Numbered from the stretch's first letter, positions 27,630-36,864 are shown. The stretch: DNA of 64,000 bases from Lacipirellula parvula (GCF_009177095.1 NZ_AP021861.1:4012501-4076500), one strand, 5' to 3'. Numbers and translations: made by a program. Notes: generated from the letters alone by a model not told the origin.

Positions 27630-27647
27630 AATGAAGGAAATGTGAAG
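27630..27647 (-). promoter_or_regulatory. candidate Pho box upstream of pstS
   Basis: Read leftward the site is CTTCACA-TTTC-CTTCATT: two near-identical seven-base half-sites 11 bases apart, the spacing of PhoB direct repeats. It lies in the spacer between phoR and pstS, 66 bases before the pstS start. The bases differ from the E. coli consensus CTGTCAT, so the call rests on spacing, repetition and context. Confidence 0.5.
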
Positions 27648-27680
27648 ATCGCGCTAACATGCCCCATCTGGAGGGTGCGG

Positions 27681-29576
27681 TTAGCCGTTGGCGGCGGGCA
27701 GCCTTACCGTAAAGGTGCTCCCCATACCGACTTGGCTCGACACCTCGATGCTGCCCCCCATCGCCTGGGTGAGGTGTTTGACGATCGCCAAACCCAGCCC
27801 AGTCCCCCCAAGCTCGCGTGAGCGGGCTTTGTCGACCCGGTAGAACCGCTCGAACAGCCGGCTGTGGTGCTCGGCCGGAATTCCGGGGCCTGTATCGGTG
27901 ACCTCGCACAGAACCACCGCGTCGTCGACTCGTCCCGAGACGGTCACGCGGCCGCCGGCAGGCGTGTATTTCACCGCATTGTCAATCAGGTTGTTGAGGA
28001 TCTGCCGCAGGGCCTCCTCGTCGGCCCGCACCATTACCGCGGAATCGGTGAACCGGTTCTCCAGGATCACCTCCTTCGAGGCGGCTTGGCGTTCGTGGTC
28101 GACGACGGTCCGCTGGACGACGCGCGCCAGCGGCACGTTCGTCAGTTCGAGGGGCGCCTGGCTCGACTCGATCCGAGCGAGGCTGAGCATGTCCATGATG
28201 AGCTGATGCAGCCGGCTCGCCTGCTCGTCGATCCGTTCCAAGAATCGCTGACCATGGACCGGGTCTTTCAGCGCCCCGCCGAGGAGCGTTTCGGTATACG
28301 CCTTGATCGAACTGAGCGGCGTCTTCAACTCGTGCGAGACGTTGGCGATGAACTGCTGCCGCATCTGCTCTAACCGCTTTACTTCGCTAACGTCGCGGAG
28401 CACGACAACGACGCCGGGCAGCGGATCGCCGGGCAGGGGGGTGGCGAGCACGTCGAAGATTCGCTGCGATTTGCCGCGCCATGTGATCTCGCCGCTGCTC
28501 GGCCGGCGGCTGCGGAGCGCTTGCTGAACCACCGCCCGCAACTCGTGGCTGCGCACTGCCTCGAGCAGTGGATGCCCTTCGACGCGGGACGCATCGAAAC
28601 CAAGCGCGCGAGCCGCCGAGGCGTTCGCGAATAGCACCTTCTCGGAACGGTCGACGGCGATGACGCTCTCGGTCATCGCTTCCAATACCGTCGTCTGCGT
28701 TTGGCTTGTGCTGCGGAGCTGCACTTCGCGTTGCGCGAGACGGCGGCCGACTTCGTTCAGCGACGCCGCGAGCTTCGTCAATTCGTCATGTTTGCCCGCG
28801 GGCATCGGCATTCGCTGTTCGTAACGACCCGCCGCCAGGGACTCGGCCGTCTGTGCCAGCGAGCGCAGCGGATCGGTCAGCCGTGCGGCTACCCAGTAGG
28901 CAACGACCGCGGCGGCGACGGCGAGCAGCCCGCCAATCGTCCAAACCCAGCGGTTCAAGCCATCAACCTCGGCCAACATCGGCGCCGTCGGAATCGCAGC
29001 GCGGACGACGCCGATCGGCTCGCCGTCGCGGTCGACCCGTTTGGCGTAGTACCGATAGCGAGCGCCAATCGTGGGGCTCGTCCGCCGCGCGATCCCATCG
29101 CCATTCTTGAGCGCCGCGACGATCTCGGTCCGATCGGCGTGGTTCTCCAACGCCTCGACCGCGGGAACGTCCTTGAGTTCCGAATCGGCCAGCACGACGC
29201 CGTCGGGCGCGACGAGCGTCAGCCGCACCCCGGTCGCGGCGCCGAGGCGCCGCAATTCCGCTTGAATCGTCGCGTCGGGAGCAGTCGGCCAGCGCGGCGC
29301 CAACAGCTCGGCCGCGGCCGTGGCGGACGATTCAATCCGCTCCGATTGCTCGCGTTCGAGGAGCGCTTCGTAAGCGTTCGAGAAGAGCCACGTCAGCAGC
29401 AAGATGGCCGTGACGCTCAGCAGGGCGAAGGCGAGCAGCAGCTTCCAAAACAGCCCCGAACGCGGGAACGGCGGCTGAACTTCGCGTTGAGGGCTGGTCG
29501 GTTCCAATCGAGATGCGCGCCGGGCGGGGTCAATGTGACGAACATTCCGCGGCCCGTCGCCGCAGATTCGTGACAT
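27681..29576 (-). CDS. phoR: PhoR-type sensor histidine kinase
   Basis: 631 residues. Two membrane helices (43-65 and 211-231) enclose a periplasmic sensor of about 145 residues. HAMP (about 230-283), PAS (290-400), dimerisation/phosphorylation domain with His415 (NVSHELKTP), N-box (LNNLIDNAVKYTP, near 528-540) and the ATP lid DTGPGIP and GGTGLGLAIVK follow. Position just upstream of pstS with phoB downstream supports PhoR. The large periplasmic domain is unusual compared with E. coli PhoR, which has almost none, but similar to Gram-positive PhoR. Confidence 0.92.
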   Translation of the reverse strand: MSRICGDGPRNVRHIDPARRASRLEPTSPQREVQPPFPRSGLFWKLLLAFALLSVTAILLLTWLFSNAYEALLEREQSERIESSATAAAELLAPRWPTAPDATIQAELRRLGAATGVRLTLVAPDGVVLADSELKDVPAVEALENHADRTEIVAALKNGDGIARRTSPTIGARYRYYAKRVDRDGEPIGVVRAAIPTAPMLAEVDGLNRWVWTIGGLLAVAAAVVAYWVAARLTDPLRSLAQTAESLAAGRYEQRMPMPAGKHDELTKLAASLNEVGRRLAQREVQLRSTSQTQTTVLEAMTESVIAVDRSEKVLFANASAARALGFDASRVEGHPLLEAVRSHELRAVVQQALRSRRPSSGEITWRGKSQRIFDVLATPLPGDPLPGVVVVLRDVSEVKRLEQMRQQFIANVSHELKTPLSSIKAYTETLLGGALKDPVHGQRFLERIDEQASRLHQLIMDMLSLARIESSQAPLELTNVPLARVVQRTVVDHERQAASKEVILENRFTDSAVMVRADEEALRQILNNLIDNAVKYTPAGGRVTVSGRVDDAVVLCEVTDTGPGIPAEHHSRLFERFYRVDKARSRELGGTGLGLAIVKHLTQAMGGSIEVSSQVGMGSTFTVRLPAANG

Positions 29577-29610
29577 TGTGAATCATCGCCCCGAATAAGC
29601 AATGCCGGCT

Positions 29611-30915
29611 TTAGGTGTAGCGCACGTCGCGGAATTGGGGTTCGAAGAAGGCGGGCAGCAGGCCGTCGACCCGCAGCAGCCCCGCGCGGGTCAAATCGAC
29701 GCGGTTCTCGCTAAGGACTGCGTAGCCGTCGCCGACGTACTCGTTCCAGGCGTCACGCCACTCGTCGAAAATGTCGACGCCGTACTTCTGCTGGAAGTAC
29801 GCCCCGTCGAGGTAGCCCTTCTTCAACTGCAGAATCAGCTCACGGATGAGCGCCTGCCGCGGTGAGATCCGCAGGGCGCGATTAAGCGGCAACTTCCCTT
29901 CTTCGAGCGAACCGCAATACTGCTCCCACTCGGCGAGATTCTGATAGTGGACGCCCGAGATATGACCGAAGCTGGCGATACCCGTTGCCAGCAGATCGCT
30001 GCCGCGCCACAGGTTATCGCGGTAGCTGAAGTTCACCCGCTCGGGATGTTTGACCAGCGTGTAGGCGCTGGAGACCGAGTAGCCCGCCGCCATGAATTGG
30101 TCGAAGGCGTAATCGACCCAGCCGCGCTTCGTCGGCCAATCGGCGACCGGCGTCTCGATCTGATTGCCCAAAATGTCCTTCGAGTAAACCGTGTTGAACG
30201 GCAACTCCATCTGGTAGATCGTGACGCTGTCGGGTTCGAGTTCGAGCGCCTTGCTCACCGTCTCGCGCCACGTCTCGTCGCTATCGCCGACCATGCCGGA
30301 GATGAGGTCGATGTTTACATTCGGGAAACCGGCCGCCTTGATCCACGGCCACGCGCGGTAGATCTCATGCGACTCGTGGGCGCGCCCATTCTCGCGGAGG
30401 ATCGCGTCGTCGAAATGTTCCACGCCGAGACTCAAACGCGTCACGCCGAGTTCCCGCAATGCGTGAACCTTCGGCTCGCTGAGCGTGCCGGGCTCGCACT
30501 CGAAGGTGACCTCTTCCGCTTTGTCCCAACGAATGTTCGCTTGCAGGCGATCGACCAACCGCCGGAGTTGCTTTTCACTGAGGAACGAGGGCGTGCCGCC
30601 GCCGAAGTAGACGAAGCGGAACGGCCGGTCGCCCATCGCGGGGACTTTGCTGACGAGCTCGATCTCGCGCGACAGGGCGGAGACGTAACGCTCGATTTGG
30701 TCGGCGTGCTTGTCGGTGAAGACCTTGAAGTAGCAGAACTTGCACCGCTTCCGGCAGAACGGAATGTGCAAGTAAAGTCCTAGCGGCACATCTGCCGGAG
30801 GGGCCTCAAGCGCAGCCCGCACCTCGCCCACTTGGTCGGTCGACCATTGCGAGAAGGGTGGGTAGTTGCTGATGAAGTAGCTGCCGACTTCGGTCTTGGT
30901 GGCTTCAGCGGTCAT
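29611..30915 (-). CDS. coproporphyrinogen III oxidase-like radical SAM protein (HemN/HemW family)
   Basis: 434 residues from the ATG at 30915; the frame reaches 31050 but its first 45 codons lie in a repeat. The iron-sulfur motif CRKRCKFC has Cys54, Cys58 and Cys61, and the SAM-binding GGGTPSFL follows at about 102. The family includes HemN (anaerobic coproporphyrinogen oxidase) and HemW (heme chaperone); an extra N-terminal 45 residues and the phrase KFCYFKVFT differ from both. Function is therefore uncertain. It lies between phoR and a repeat, apparently alone. Confidence 0.8.
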   Translation of the reverse strand: MTAEATKTEVGSYFISNYPPFSQWSTDQVGEVRAALEAPPADVPLGLYLHIPFCRKRCKFCYFKVFTDKHADQIERYVSALSREIELVSKVPAMGDRPFRFVYFGGGTPSFLSEKQLRRLVDRLQANIRWDKAEEVTFECEPGTLSEPKVHALRELGVTRLSLGVEHFDDAILRENGRAHESHEIYRAWPWIKAAGFPNVNIDLISGMVGDSDETWRETVSKALELEPDSVTIYQMELPFNTVYSKDILGNQIETPVADWPTKRGWVDYAFDQFMAAGYSVSSAYTLVKHPERVNFSYRDNLWRGSDLLATGIASFGHISGVHYQNLAEWEQYCGSLEEGKLPLNRALRISPRQALIRELILQLKKGYLDGAYFQQKYGVDIFDEWRDAWNEYVGDGYAVLSENRVDLTRAGLLRVDGLLPAFFEPQFRDVRYT

Positions 30916-30952
30916 TGAATTATTGTAGCAGGGTTCGGGCGGAGGCGAGGGA

Positions 30953-31048
30953 GCGTCAGTTGTCAGTGGTCCGTTGTCAGTTGCTAAAAAAGTGGGAAAC
31001 CGAACGAGCGGCAGCAGCAACTGACTGCTGACAACGGACCACTGACGC
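30953..31048. repeat. GTCAGTGGTCCGTTGTCAGT-type inverted repeat
   Basis: Arms 30953-30985 and 31016-31048 match as inverted copies with small indels around a 30-base spacer. It lies between the propeller gene and the radical SAM gene and may separate their transcription. A related half occurs near 14832-14850. Confidence 0.8.
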
Positions 31049-31050
31049 AC

Positions 31051-32193
31051 TCATTCAACCCCACCAATACAGTAGAGGGTGCCGTCATCGTTGCCGATGA
31101 CGAGTTTTCCATCGCTCACAGCGGGCGAGGCCGTAAAACGGCCGCCGACTTCGGCATTCCAAACTTCCTTGCCGCTCGACAGTTCGACGGCCTGCAGGCG
31201 GCCGCGAACGGTTCCGAAGAACACAACATCGCCCGCGATGATTGGCGAACTTTCGGCGCGGCTCTTCAGCGGCACGTCCCACTGCGGCTTTCCGGTGGCG
31301 GGGTCGAGCGCGACCATTCGTTTGTCGTGCGTGCCGAGGACGATCGATTTGTCGGTCGCCGCGGCCGCGTGGATCTCTTCGCCTTGCCCTTTATGGCCGT
31401 ATGTCCACAGGCTTTCGAGCGGCTTGATCGTCATCCCATGAAAGACGCCGCCCGCGGTACAGAAGAAGACGCGATCGCCAACGACCGCCGGCATTCCGTC
31501 CGCTGGACCGCCGATGTCGATGTTATCCACTCCTTCACCGCTGTTGACGTCGACGAGATGGAGCTTGCCGTCGCAGCCAGCCACAAGGACGCGCTCCGCG
31601 ACGACCGTTGGCCAACAGCGCAGCGGCTGGTCGATGGTAAACCGCCAACGGACTTCGCCGTTCACTGCATCGACTGCGATCAGCTCGCCCGAGTCGCCGG
31701 CAATCAGCACCAAGCCCTTATAGACATTTGGCGCCGCGTAGAGCGAGGTGTCGCTGTTGAACTCCCAGACTTGCGAGCCATCTTCGATCTTCAAACAGCG
31801 GACGATGCCGTTGTAGTCGACGCAGTAGATCTTGCCGTCGACCACCGCGGAGCCGGCCACGAAGCCGGTGTCTTCAAACTTCTTTTTCCAGACGCTGGAG
31901 CCGTCGCTCAGCTTCACCGCGTGGAACATTCCGTCGACATCGCCGACATAAACGACGCCGTCGACAATCGACGCGGTGGCTTCGAATCCCGAATCCTCAG
32001 CGTTGTAAGTCCAGGCAACGTCAAATTTAGAGGGCAGGGGAGTGGCCGATACGCCTGTGGCCTGCGCGTCGCCGCGGATGAGCGGCCAATCGGCGTGCGT
32101 CTTTTCCGCTCCCCACGTGAGCAGCGTCAGCAGTACCGCCGACATTGCCCGCCGGGTGTGCGTCACGCACTGCTGTTCAATACGCTTGCTCAT
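31051..32193 (-). CDS. exported PQQ-type beta-propeller protein
   Basis: 380 residues with a signal peptide (about 1-34). Seven or eight blades repeat the pattern of a variable strand, W-x-tryptophan and a G-x-L-x-A-x-D turn, for example GVVYVGDVDGMFHAVKLSDG and VLVAGCDGKLHLVDVNSG. The PQQ-dependent dehydrogenase catalytic residues are not evident, so the propeller more likely binds protein than acts as an enzyme. The start at 32193 lies inside the alcohol dehydrogenase gene by 17 bases, so it is probably part of that operon. Confidence 0.82.
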   Translation of the reverse strand: MSKRIEQQCVTHTRRAMSAVLLTLLTWGAEKTHADWPLIRGDAQATGVSATPLPSKFDVAWTYNAEDSGFEATASIVDGVVYVGDVDGMFHAVKLSDGSSVWKKKFEDTGFVAGSAVVDGKIYCVDYNGIVRCLKIEDGSQVWEFNSDTSLYAAPNVYKGLVLIAGDSGELIAVDAVNGEVRWRFTIDQPLRCWPTVVAERVLVAGCDGKLHLVDVNSGEGVDNIDIGGPADGMPAVVGDRVFFCTAGGVFHGMTIKPLESLWTYGHKGQGEEIHAAAATDKSIVLGTHDKRMVALDPATGKPQWDVPLKSRAESSPIIAGDVVFFGTVRGRLQAVELSSGKEVWNAEVGGRFTASPAVSDGKLVIGNDDGTLYCIGGVE

Positions 32194-33334
32194 ACAACCG
32201 CCTAAAATCGTCGGTCGACATCGCGACGGGATTGAACGTGCCGGTCCACTGCTTCGTCGCATCGGCGGCGAGTTCGGGCAGCCGGCTGAAGTCGACGCCT
32301 TGGTCTTGCAGTCGCGTCGCCAGACCCGCCTGCGCCGCCGCATCGGCGAGGAACAGCGCGAGGCCGTCGGCCCCGGCCCGTTGGTCGGGCGTGTTCCGAT
32401 CGAATGCCGTGGCCAACACGAGATCGTGATACTGCGGCTCGACCTCGGGATCGGCGCCATTGTGCCGCACCACATGCGGCAACATTAGCGCCACCGCATC
32501 GCCGTGCGTCACGCCGTACTCAGCGGTGAGCGGATTCGCGAGTGCGTGAGCGGCGCCGAGCATCGAGTTCTCGATCGCGAGTCCCGCCAGGCAGGCGCCG
32601 AGTTGCATCTCGCCGCGAGCTTCAAGGTTGTCGGGTTCTGAGATTGTGCGCAGAAAGTTGGGCGCCAAGTGCCGCCAAGCTTCACGGCTAAACGCCTGCG
32701 ACAGCGGCGTGCGAACCTTGGTGACGGCCGTTTCGACGGCGTGGGCGAGGGCGTCGAAGCCGGTGAGCGCCGTCACGCGCGACGGTTGAGTCGTGGTGAG
32801 CGAAGGATCAAGCAGCGCGATCCGAAACGCCGCCCGTTTATCACCGCACGCCATCTTCACGTGCGTCTCGGCGTCGGAAATGAGGGCGAACGATTGCGTT
32901 TCGCTGCCCGTCCCCGCGGTGGTCGGCACGGCGATCATCGGCAGAAGCGGGCTGGTCGCTTTGCCGACGCCCCAATAATCTTGCATCCGCCCGCCGCACG
33001 AGTAGATGAAGTTGATCCCCTTGGCGCAGTCCATGCTGCTGCCGCCGCCGAGGCCGATGATGCAATTGGGCTTGAACTGCTGCGCGATTGCTACGCCGTC
33101 CGCAACATGGTTGGTGTTCGGGTTCTCCGCGAAACCTTCGAAGACGCACGTCTGCAAGCCGGCCGCATGGAGCGCGTCGACGCCGCGTTGGGTATGGCCG
33201 GCGCTGACGACGCCGGGATCGCTGACGACCAGCACGCGCGACGCCGCGAGCGACTTGGTCAACTCGCCCAGCTCGTCGATGCGACCAGCGCCAAAGACGA
33301 TCCGCGTCGGCAGGCGGAAATCAAACGGCGTCAT
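32177..33334 (-). CDS. iron-containing alcohol dehydrogenase
   Basis: 385 residues, the usual length. The nucleotide-binding part shows GGGSSMDCAKG and the AVPTTAGTGSE segment. The metal-binding region has the conserved Asp-x-x-x-His and His-x-x-x-His type pattern, visible as FDALAHAVE and HALANPLTAEYGVTHGD. The enzyme interconverts an aldehyde and an alcohol with NAD(P)H. In this operon it would reduce the aldehyde made by the neighbouring ALDH-fold enzyme; that order is inference. It starts 26 bases after the ALDH gene. Confidence 0.9.
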   Translation of the reverse strand: MTPFDFRLPTRIVFGAGRIDELGELTKSLAASRVLVVSDPGVVSAGHTQRGVDALHAAGLQTCVFEGFAENPNTNHVADGVAIAQQFKPNCIIGLGGGSSMDCAKGINFIYSCGGRMQDYWGVGKATSPLLPMIAVPTTAGTGSETQSFALISDAETHVKMACGDKRAAFRIALLDPSLTTTQPSRVTALTGFDALAHAVETAVTKVRTPLSQAFSREAWRHLAPNFLRTISEPDNLEARGEMQLGACLAGLAIENSMLGAAHALANPLTAEYGVTHGDAVALMLPHVVRHNGADPEVEPQYHDLVLATAFDRNTPDQRAGADGLALFLADAAAQAGLATRLQDQGVDFSRLPELAADATKQWTGTFNPVAMSTDDFRRLYEQAY

Positions 33335-33360
33335 GAACTAACCACACGGGTGGGAGCGGA

Positions 33361-34779
33361 CTAGCGAACTTGCAACGCGCGGTTGCGGTACAAGAACTCC
33401 ACGAGGTTCCCCTCGTGAGGTTGCAGCCAGTCGACTTGCGGGGTGGGAATCGGGCCGAGGTTCAAGCGATCGATGTGCGTGGCAGCCATCAGATCGCTGC
33501 GGAATTGTTCGTTCTTCGTGATTGCGGTACAAACGAGCGTCGGCCCGATTTCGGCGAGCATCCGCTCTTGCGGGCAATCGACGACGCTAACCGCGGGGAA
33601 CATATATTCCTTGTTGGCGCCGGGACACTCCGTCGATTGGCAATGCCAAACCGTGGGCCGCAAGTAGGCGCACGTTTCCTGTTCGACGAGCCGCGGGCCG
33701 TAGTCGGCAGTAGCGTGCGTAGTGCGCGAGTCGGCCAGGTCGCGTTCGATGGCGCCCCAAATCGCTGCGGCGGCGCCGGGGGTGGTGAACGCCGCGAGAC
33801 CTGCTTTCGGATCGTCGGGCGGCAGCGCCTCAATAGGGCCGAGCCGTTCTGCGAGCGCCGCGGCGATCTCTTTGCCATGCCGCGGCGTGTAGATGCTTGA
33901 GGCGTTGATGCAGCTACGGCCGCCGTTGCGGTAAACGCTTTCGACCATCAGATCGAGGTACTCGCGCCAGTTATCGGCCTCGTCGTCGCCAAGCAGGATC
34001 TTGCTGTAGCCGGGCCCGTGCACTTGGACGCGCTCGTTGCCGGCGTACTGCTGAATCGTTTGCGGGCCGCCAAAGATCATTGCGCGGCGGTAGTTAGAAA
34101 GAATCGAACCGCCGATGTCGCCACCAGCGCCGGGGTAGATTGAAATTGCCTCAACGGGGATGCCGGCTTCTTTCATCGCGGCCGCCACACGATACGGCGT
34201 CCACGGCTCTTGCGAACCAGGCTTCAGCGCGAGACCGATTTGCATCGCGACCACCGGCAGCCACAGCGTGTGAACGCCAGGCGAGTTCGACGGCAGCACG
34301 GCGCCGAGGACGTCGGTCTGCGCCTGATAGCTCACCGTGACGCCGCGGCCTTCGTCGCCGTAGCCACGGGCGAGAATGTTGAGATCGAGCCCGCGGGTGA
34401 GGCAGTCGAGAATCTTGTCGATGTTCTTCAGCACGAACGCGTTCTTCACCACGTTCGCCTTGCACATCGCCACCGGCATGCCGGTGGTGGCGGAGGTTTG
34501 CTCGGCGAAATCGGTCGCTGATTGCTGCGCGTCGCCGACGGCAAGCGTCCCCGACTCGAACAACTCACCCGCCCGCTTGTAGGCGTCGATCAGTTGCGCG
34601 GGCGTCATCGACTGCAGCGCCTGCCGCGCTCGCCGCGACTTCTTCGCATCGCGAGCCACGATGCCGGAACCAACGGTGTTCACCCGCGCCACCGGCTCGC
34701 CGGTGAGGAAGTGCTTGATTTCATCAACTTCTAGCGATTCGTAAGGCTCGCCCCAACGAATGGCAGGTAATGTGATCAT
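33361..34779 (-). CDS. aldehyde dehydrogenase-fold enzyme, possibly acyl-CoA/acyl reductase
   Basis: 472 residues with the ALDH active-site cysteine Cys290 in NGGRSCINASS and the nucleotide-binding loop LPSNSPGVHTLWLPVVAM. The usual glutamate stretch ELGGKSP is replaced by VHGPGYSKILLG. That substitution resembles CoA-acylating or LuxC-like reductases more than hydrolytic ALDHs. With a LuxE-like adenylating enzyme upstream and an alcohol dehydrogenase downstream, an acyl to aldehyde reduction is the likely step. Substrate unknown. Confidence 0.8.
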   Translation of the reverse strand: MITLPAIRWGEPYESLEVDEIKHFLTGEPVARVNTVGSGIVARDAKKSRRARQALQSMTPAQLIDAYKRAGELFESGTLAVGDAQQSATDFAEQTSATTGMPVAMCKANVVKNAFVLKNIDKILDCLTRGLDLNILARGYGDEGRGVTVSYQAQTDVLGAVLPSNSPGVHTLWLPVVAMQIGLALKPGSQEPWTPYRVAAAMKEAGIPVEAISIYPGAGGDIGGSILSNYRRAMIFGGPQTIQQYAGNERVQVHGPGYSKILLGDDEADNWREYLDLMVESVYRNGGRSCINASSIYTPRHGKEIAAALAERLGPIEALPPDDPKAGLAAFTTPGAAAAIWGAIERDLADSRTTHATADYGPRLVEQETCAYLRPTVWHCQSTECPGANKEYMFPAVSVVDCPQERMLAEIGPTLVCTAITKNEQFRSDLMAATHIDRLNLGPIPTPQVDWLQPHEGNLVEFLYRNRALQVR

Positions 34780-34806
34780 CGCAGTCGTCAGCTCGCAGTA
34801 ATCGGT

Positions 34807-35925
34807 CTAGTAAACGCCCACCGTCGTCGCGTCGGCCAGTTCGTGGAATGGTCGCACGCCGCTGACGCCGTCCCAGGGGTACTTGGCAAACGGTTGCTCG
34901 CGTTCGCCTTCGTCGCGTTCGAGGAAGCCGGGGACGAAGAACTCCTTCGTCAACGTCGTCAGCTTCACGCGGCCGGTGCCGCCGTAGGGAACAACTTGGT
35001 TGTAGTCATCAAACTCCACAACTTCGACAACGGCTCGCGGCTGCGGGGCGTAATAGCTGATTTTGTAGCCGTCGTCCTTCGTGACTGGCTTCGAGCAGGC
35101 GAGCCCCATCAGCGTGTTGCCGTAGGTGGGGGTCATGTAGATGCCGCTCTTTTCGGGCGAGCCGCCGAAGAGTTCCTCAACGCAGAAGCGGGTCCACTGC
35201 GGCGTGAACTCGGTGCCGCCGGAGAAGATGCCGGTGATCCCTTGCTCGGCGAGGCTCGTGCCGCGCTCTTCGAGTTCCAGGCAGAGCGCTTCGATCAACT
35301 TCGGCGTGCCGAACATGCACTTCACGTCGTGTCCGGCGCCGAGGATCGTGATCGCCTGCTCGATGCAGTGCTTCTTGTACGCTTCGAGGTGTTCCATCCA
35401 CCCCTTTTTGATGAGCTTGATCACCCAGCGGGGATCGAGGTCGATGCAGAAGCAGATGCCGCCGCGATGTTGGGCGAGGTGCTCGACCGCCAATCGCAGG
35501 CGCCGCGGGCCGCTCGGGCCGAGCATCAGCCAGTTCGAGCCCTTCGGAAAATACTTGTCGGGCAGCGTGTCGCTGAAGTTCGAATAGTCCGTGCGAAAGT
35601 CGTCGATCGCGATGCGGCTCTTCGGCACGCCCGTGGTGCCGCCGGTCTCGAAGACATAGACCGGTTGATCAGCCAAGCCCTTCGGTACCCAACGCCGCAC
35701 TGGTCCGCCGCGGAGCCATTCGTCTTCGAACGCGGGGAACTTCTTGAGGTCGTCGTACGACTTGACCTCGGTGAGCGGATCGAACTTCAGCTCGCGTTTC
35801 TTATCGAGCCAGAACGGGCAACCCGTCGACTCGTGGAAGTGCCACGCCACGGTTTCGACCGTGTGGGCGTCGAGCGCCTCGCGTGCAGCGCTCGCTGCGG
35901 CCGAGAGTTCTCCGTCGGATGCCAT
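34807..35925 (-). CDS. LuxE/PaaK-like acyl-adenylating enzyme
   Basis: 372 residues. The phosphate-binding loop FETGGTTGVPKS is at about 92-103, and later TPTYGNTLMG and PYGGTGRVKLTTLTKE carry the adenylation-family signatures. Length and motif order match LuxE/PaaK-type enzymes rather than full ANL ligases (no C-terminal lid domain of about 100 residues). It would activate a carboxylic acid as an acyl-adenylate. It is the first gene of the 35925 to 31051 operon, 28 bases before the ALDH gene. Confidence 0.75.
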   Translation of the reverse strand: MASDGELSAAASAAREALDAHTVETVAWHFHESTGCPFWLDKKRELKFDPLTEVKSYDDLKKFPAFEDEWLRGGPVRRWVPKGLADQPVYVFETGGTTGVPKSRIAIDDFRTDYSNFSDTLPDKYFPKGSNWLMLGPSGPRRLRLAVEHLAQHRGGICFCIDLDPRWVIKLIKKGWMEHLEAYKKHCIEQAITILGAGHDVKCMFGTPKLIEALCLELEERGTSLAEQGITGIFSGGTEFTPQWTRFCVEELFGGSPEKSGIYMTPTYGNTLMGLACSKPVTKDDGYKISYYAPQPRAVVEVVEFDDYNQVVPYGGTGRVKLTTLTKEFFVPGFLERDEGEREQPFAKYPWDGVSGVRPFHELADATTVGVY

Positions 35926-36130
35926 GCTCGTCAGACTCCAAGATCGTTCGGCTGGTCACTCGCTCGCTGCACGCATCGCCCGTCGAACGGGGGCGATGTG
36001 CTAGCGGGATTCATCTGACCATACCGGAACGATGTTGGCGCGACAACCGGCTACGCATGCCGGGCGACCTGCGGAAGTCCGCGGGCGCAGCAACGAACTG
36101 CGTAAGCGCTACGCGGAATCAGGCTTAGCC

Positions 36131-36586
36131 CTAGTTCCCTTGCGGGCTGCTGCCCAACTGGGCCAGCACCTGGATCACGCCGTTGAGATGGGCCAGACGC
36201 GGCCCGTACTTGTCAACGAATTCGTTCATGACAAATTCGCCGTAAGCCATTTCTTCGCCCGATTCGTTGACCTCGTCGGTCAGCCGTTCGAGATACTCGA
36301 CCTGCACGCGGCTGAGCGACTCGGCCGCTTCACGGCACGAGTGAGCGAGACGCGGGTTCGCCGTCTTCCACTGATGCAACTCTTGCTGACGCTGCTTGTG
36401 CGAGGTCGCGAGCAGGTTGCACAACTCTTCGAGGATCTCGTTGGTGCGATCCTGCGCGGCCAACACTTCACGCAACAGTTCGGTCTGCTCGGTCGCCGTG
36501 TGAGCTGCGGAACGCGAATGATTCGCAGCCGCAGTGACGTCAACCTGAGTATAGATCGCTGGCGCAGAAGAATGGCTGTTCGACAT
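36131..36586 (-). CDS. small helical protein, function unknown
   Basis: 151 residues. After a polar N-terminus (about 1-35) it is predicted helical with coiled-coil patches (ELLREVLAAQDRTNEILEEL and a second helix about 80-115). No membrane segment. The start follows AAAGGAAAC. It has the look of a genuine conserved protein (acidic helices, regular spacing), but I do not recognise it. It stands alone, transcribed toward the adenylating-enzyme gene. Confidence 0.7.
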   Translation of the reverse strand: MSNSHSSAPAIYTQVDVTAAANHSRSAAHTATEQTELLREVLAAQDRTNEILEELCNLLATSHKQRQQELHQWKTANPRLAHSCREAAESLSRVQVEYLERLTDEVNESGEEMAYGEFVMNEFVDKYGPRLAHLNGVIQVLAQLGSSPQGN

Positions 36587-36864
36587 CGTCGAGTTGTTTC
36601 CTTTCTGGACGCCGACCTGAGACGAGCGGCGTCGAGTGAATCATCCTGACAAGACGGGGAGTTCTTGGCGCCGGCACACCCTCCGCTGCCGACGCGATCG
36701 CTCTTCCGAACGATCCCTACAGTGTAATGGGACTTAAATATTTTTCTAGCGATCGGCGCCACTTACCAGACAAAATGCGCGGCCTAAAGTCACCCCCGTG
36801 CCAATCCCGATGGGTTAGTTACCTTGATTGACCGCTTGGCCACTAGGCCACGGCCGCCGCATGG

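Noticed and set aside
22262-29576. A second, independent two-component pair
   Set aside because: phoR and phoB flank the pst genes on one strand, so they are best read as one Pho system.
36794-36862. tRNA D-arm-like GGCCAAGCGGTCAA (read leftward) upstream of the hypothetical gene at 36865
   Set aside because: No T-loop TTCGA follows, and the acceptor ends do not pair.
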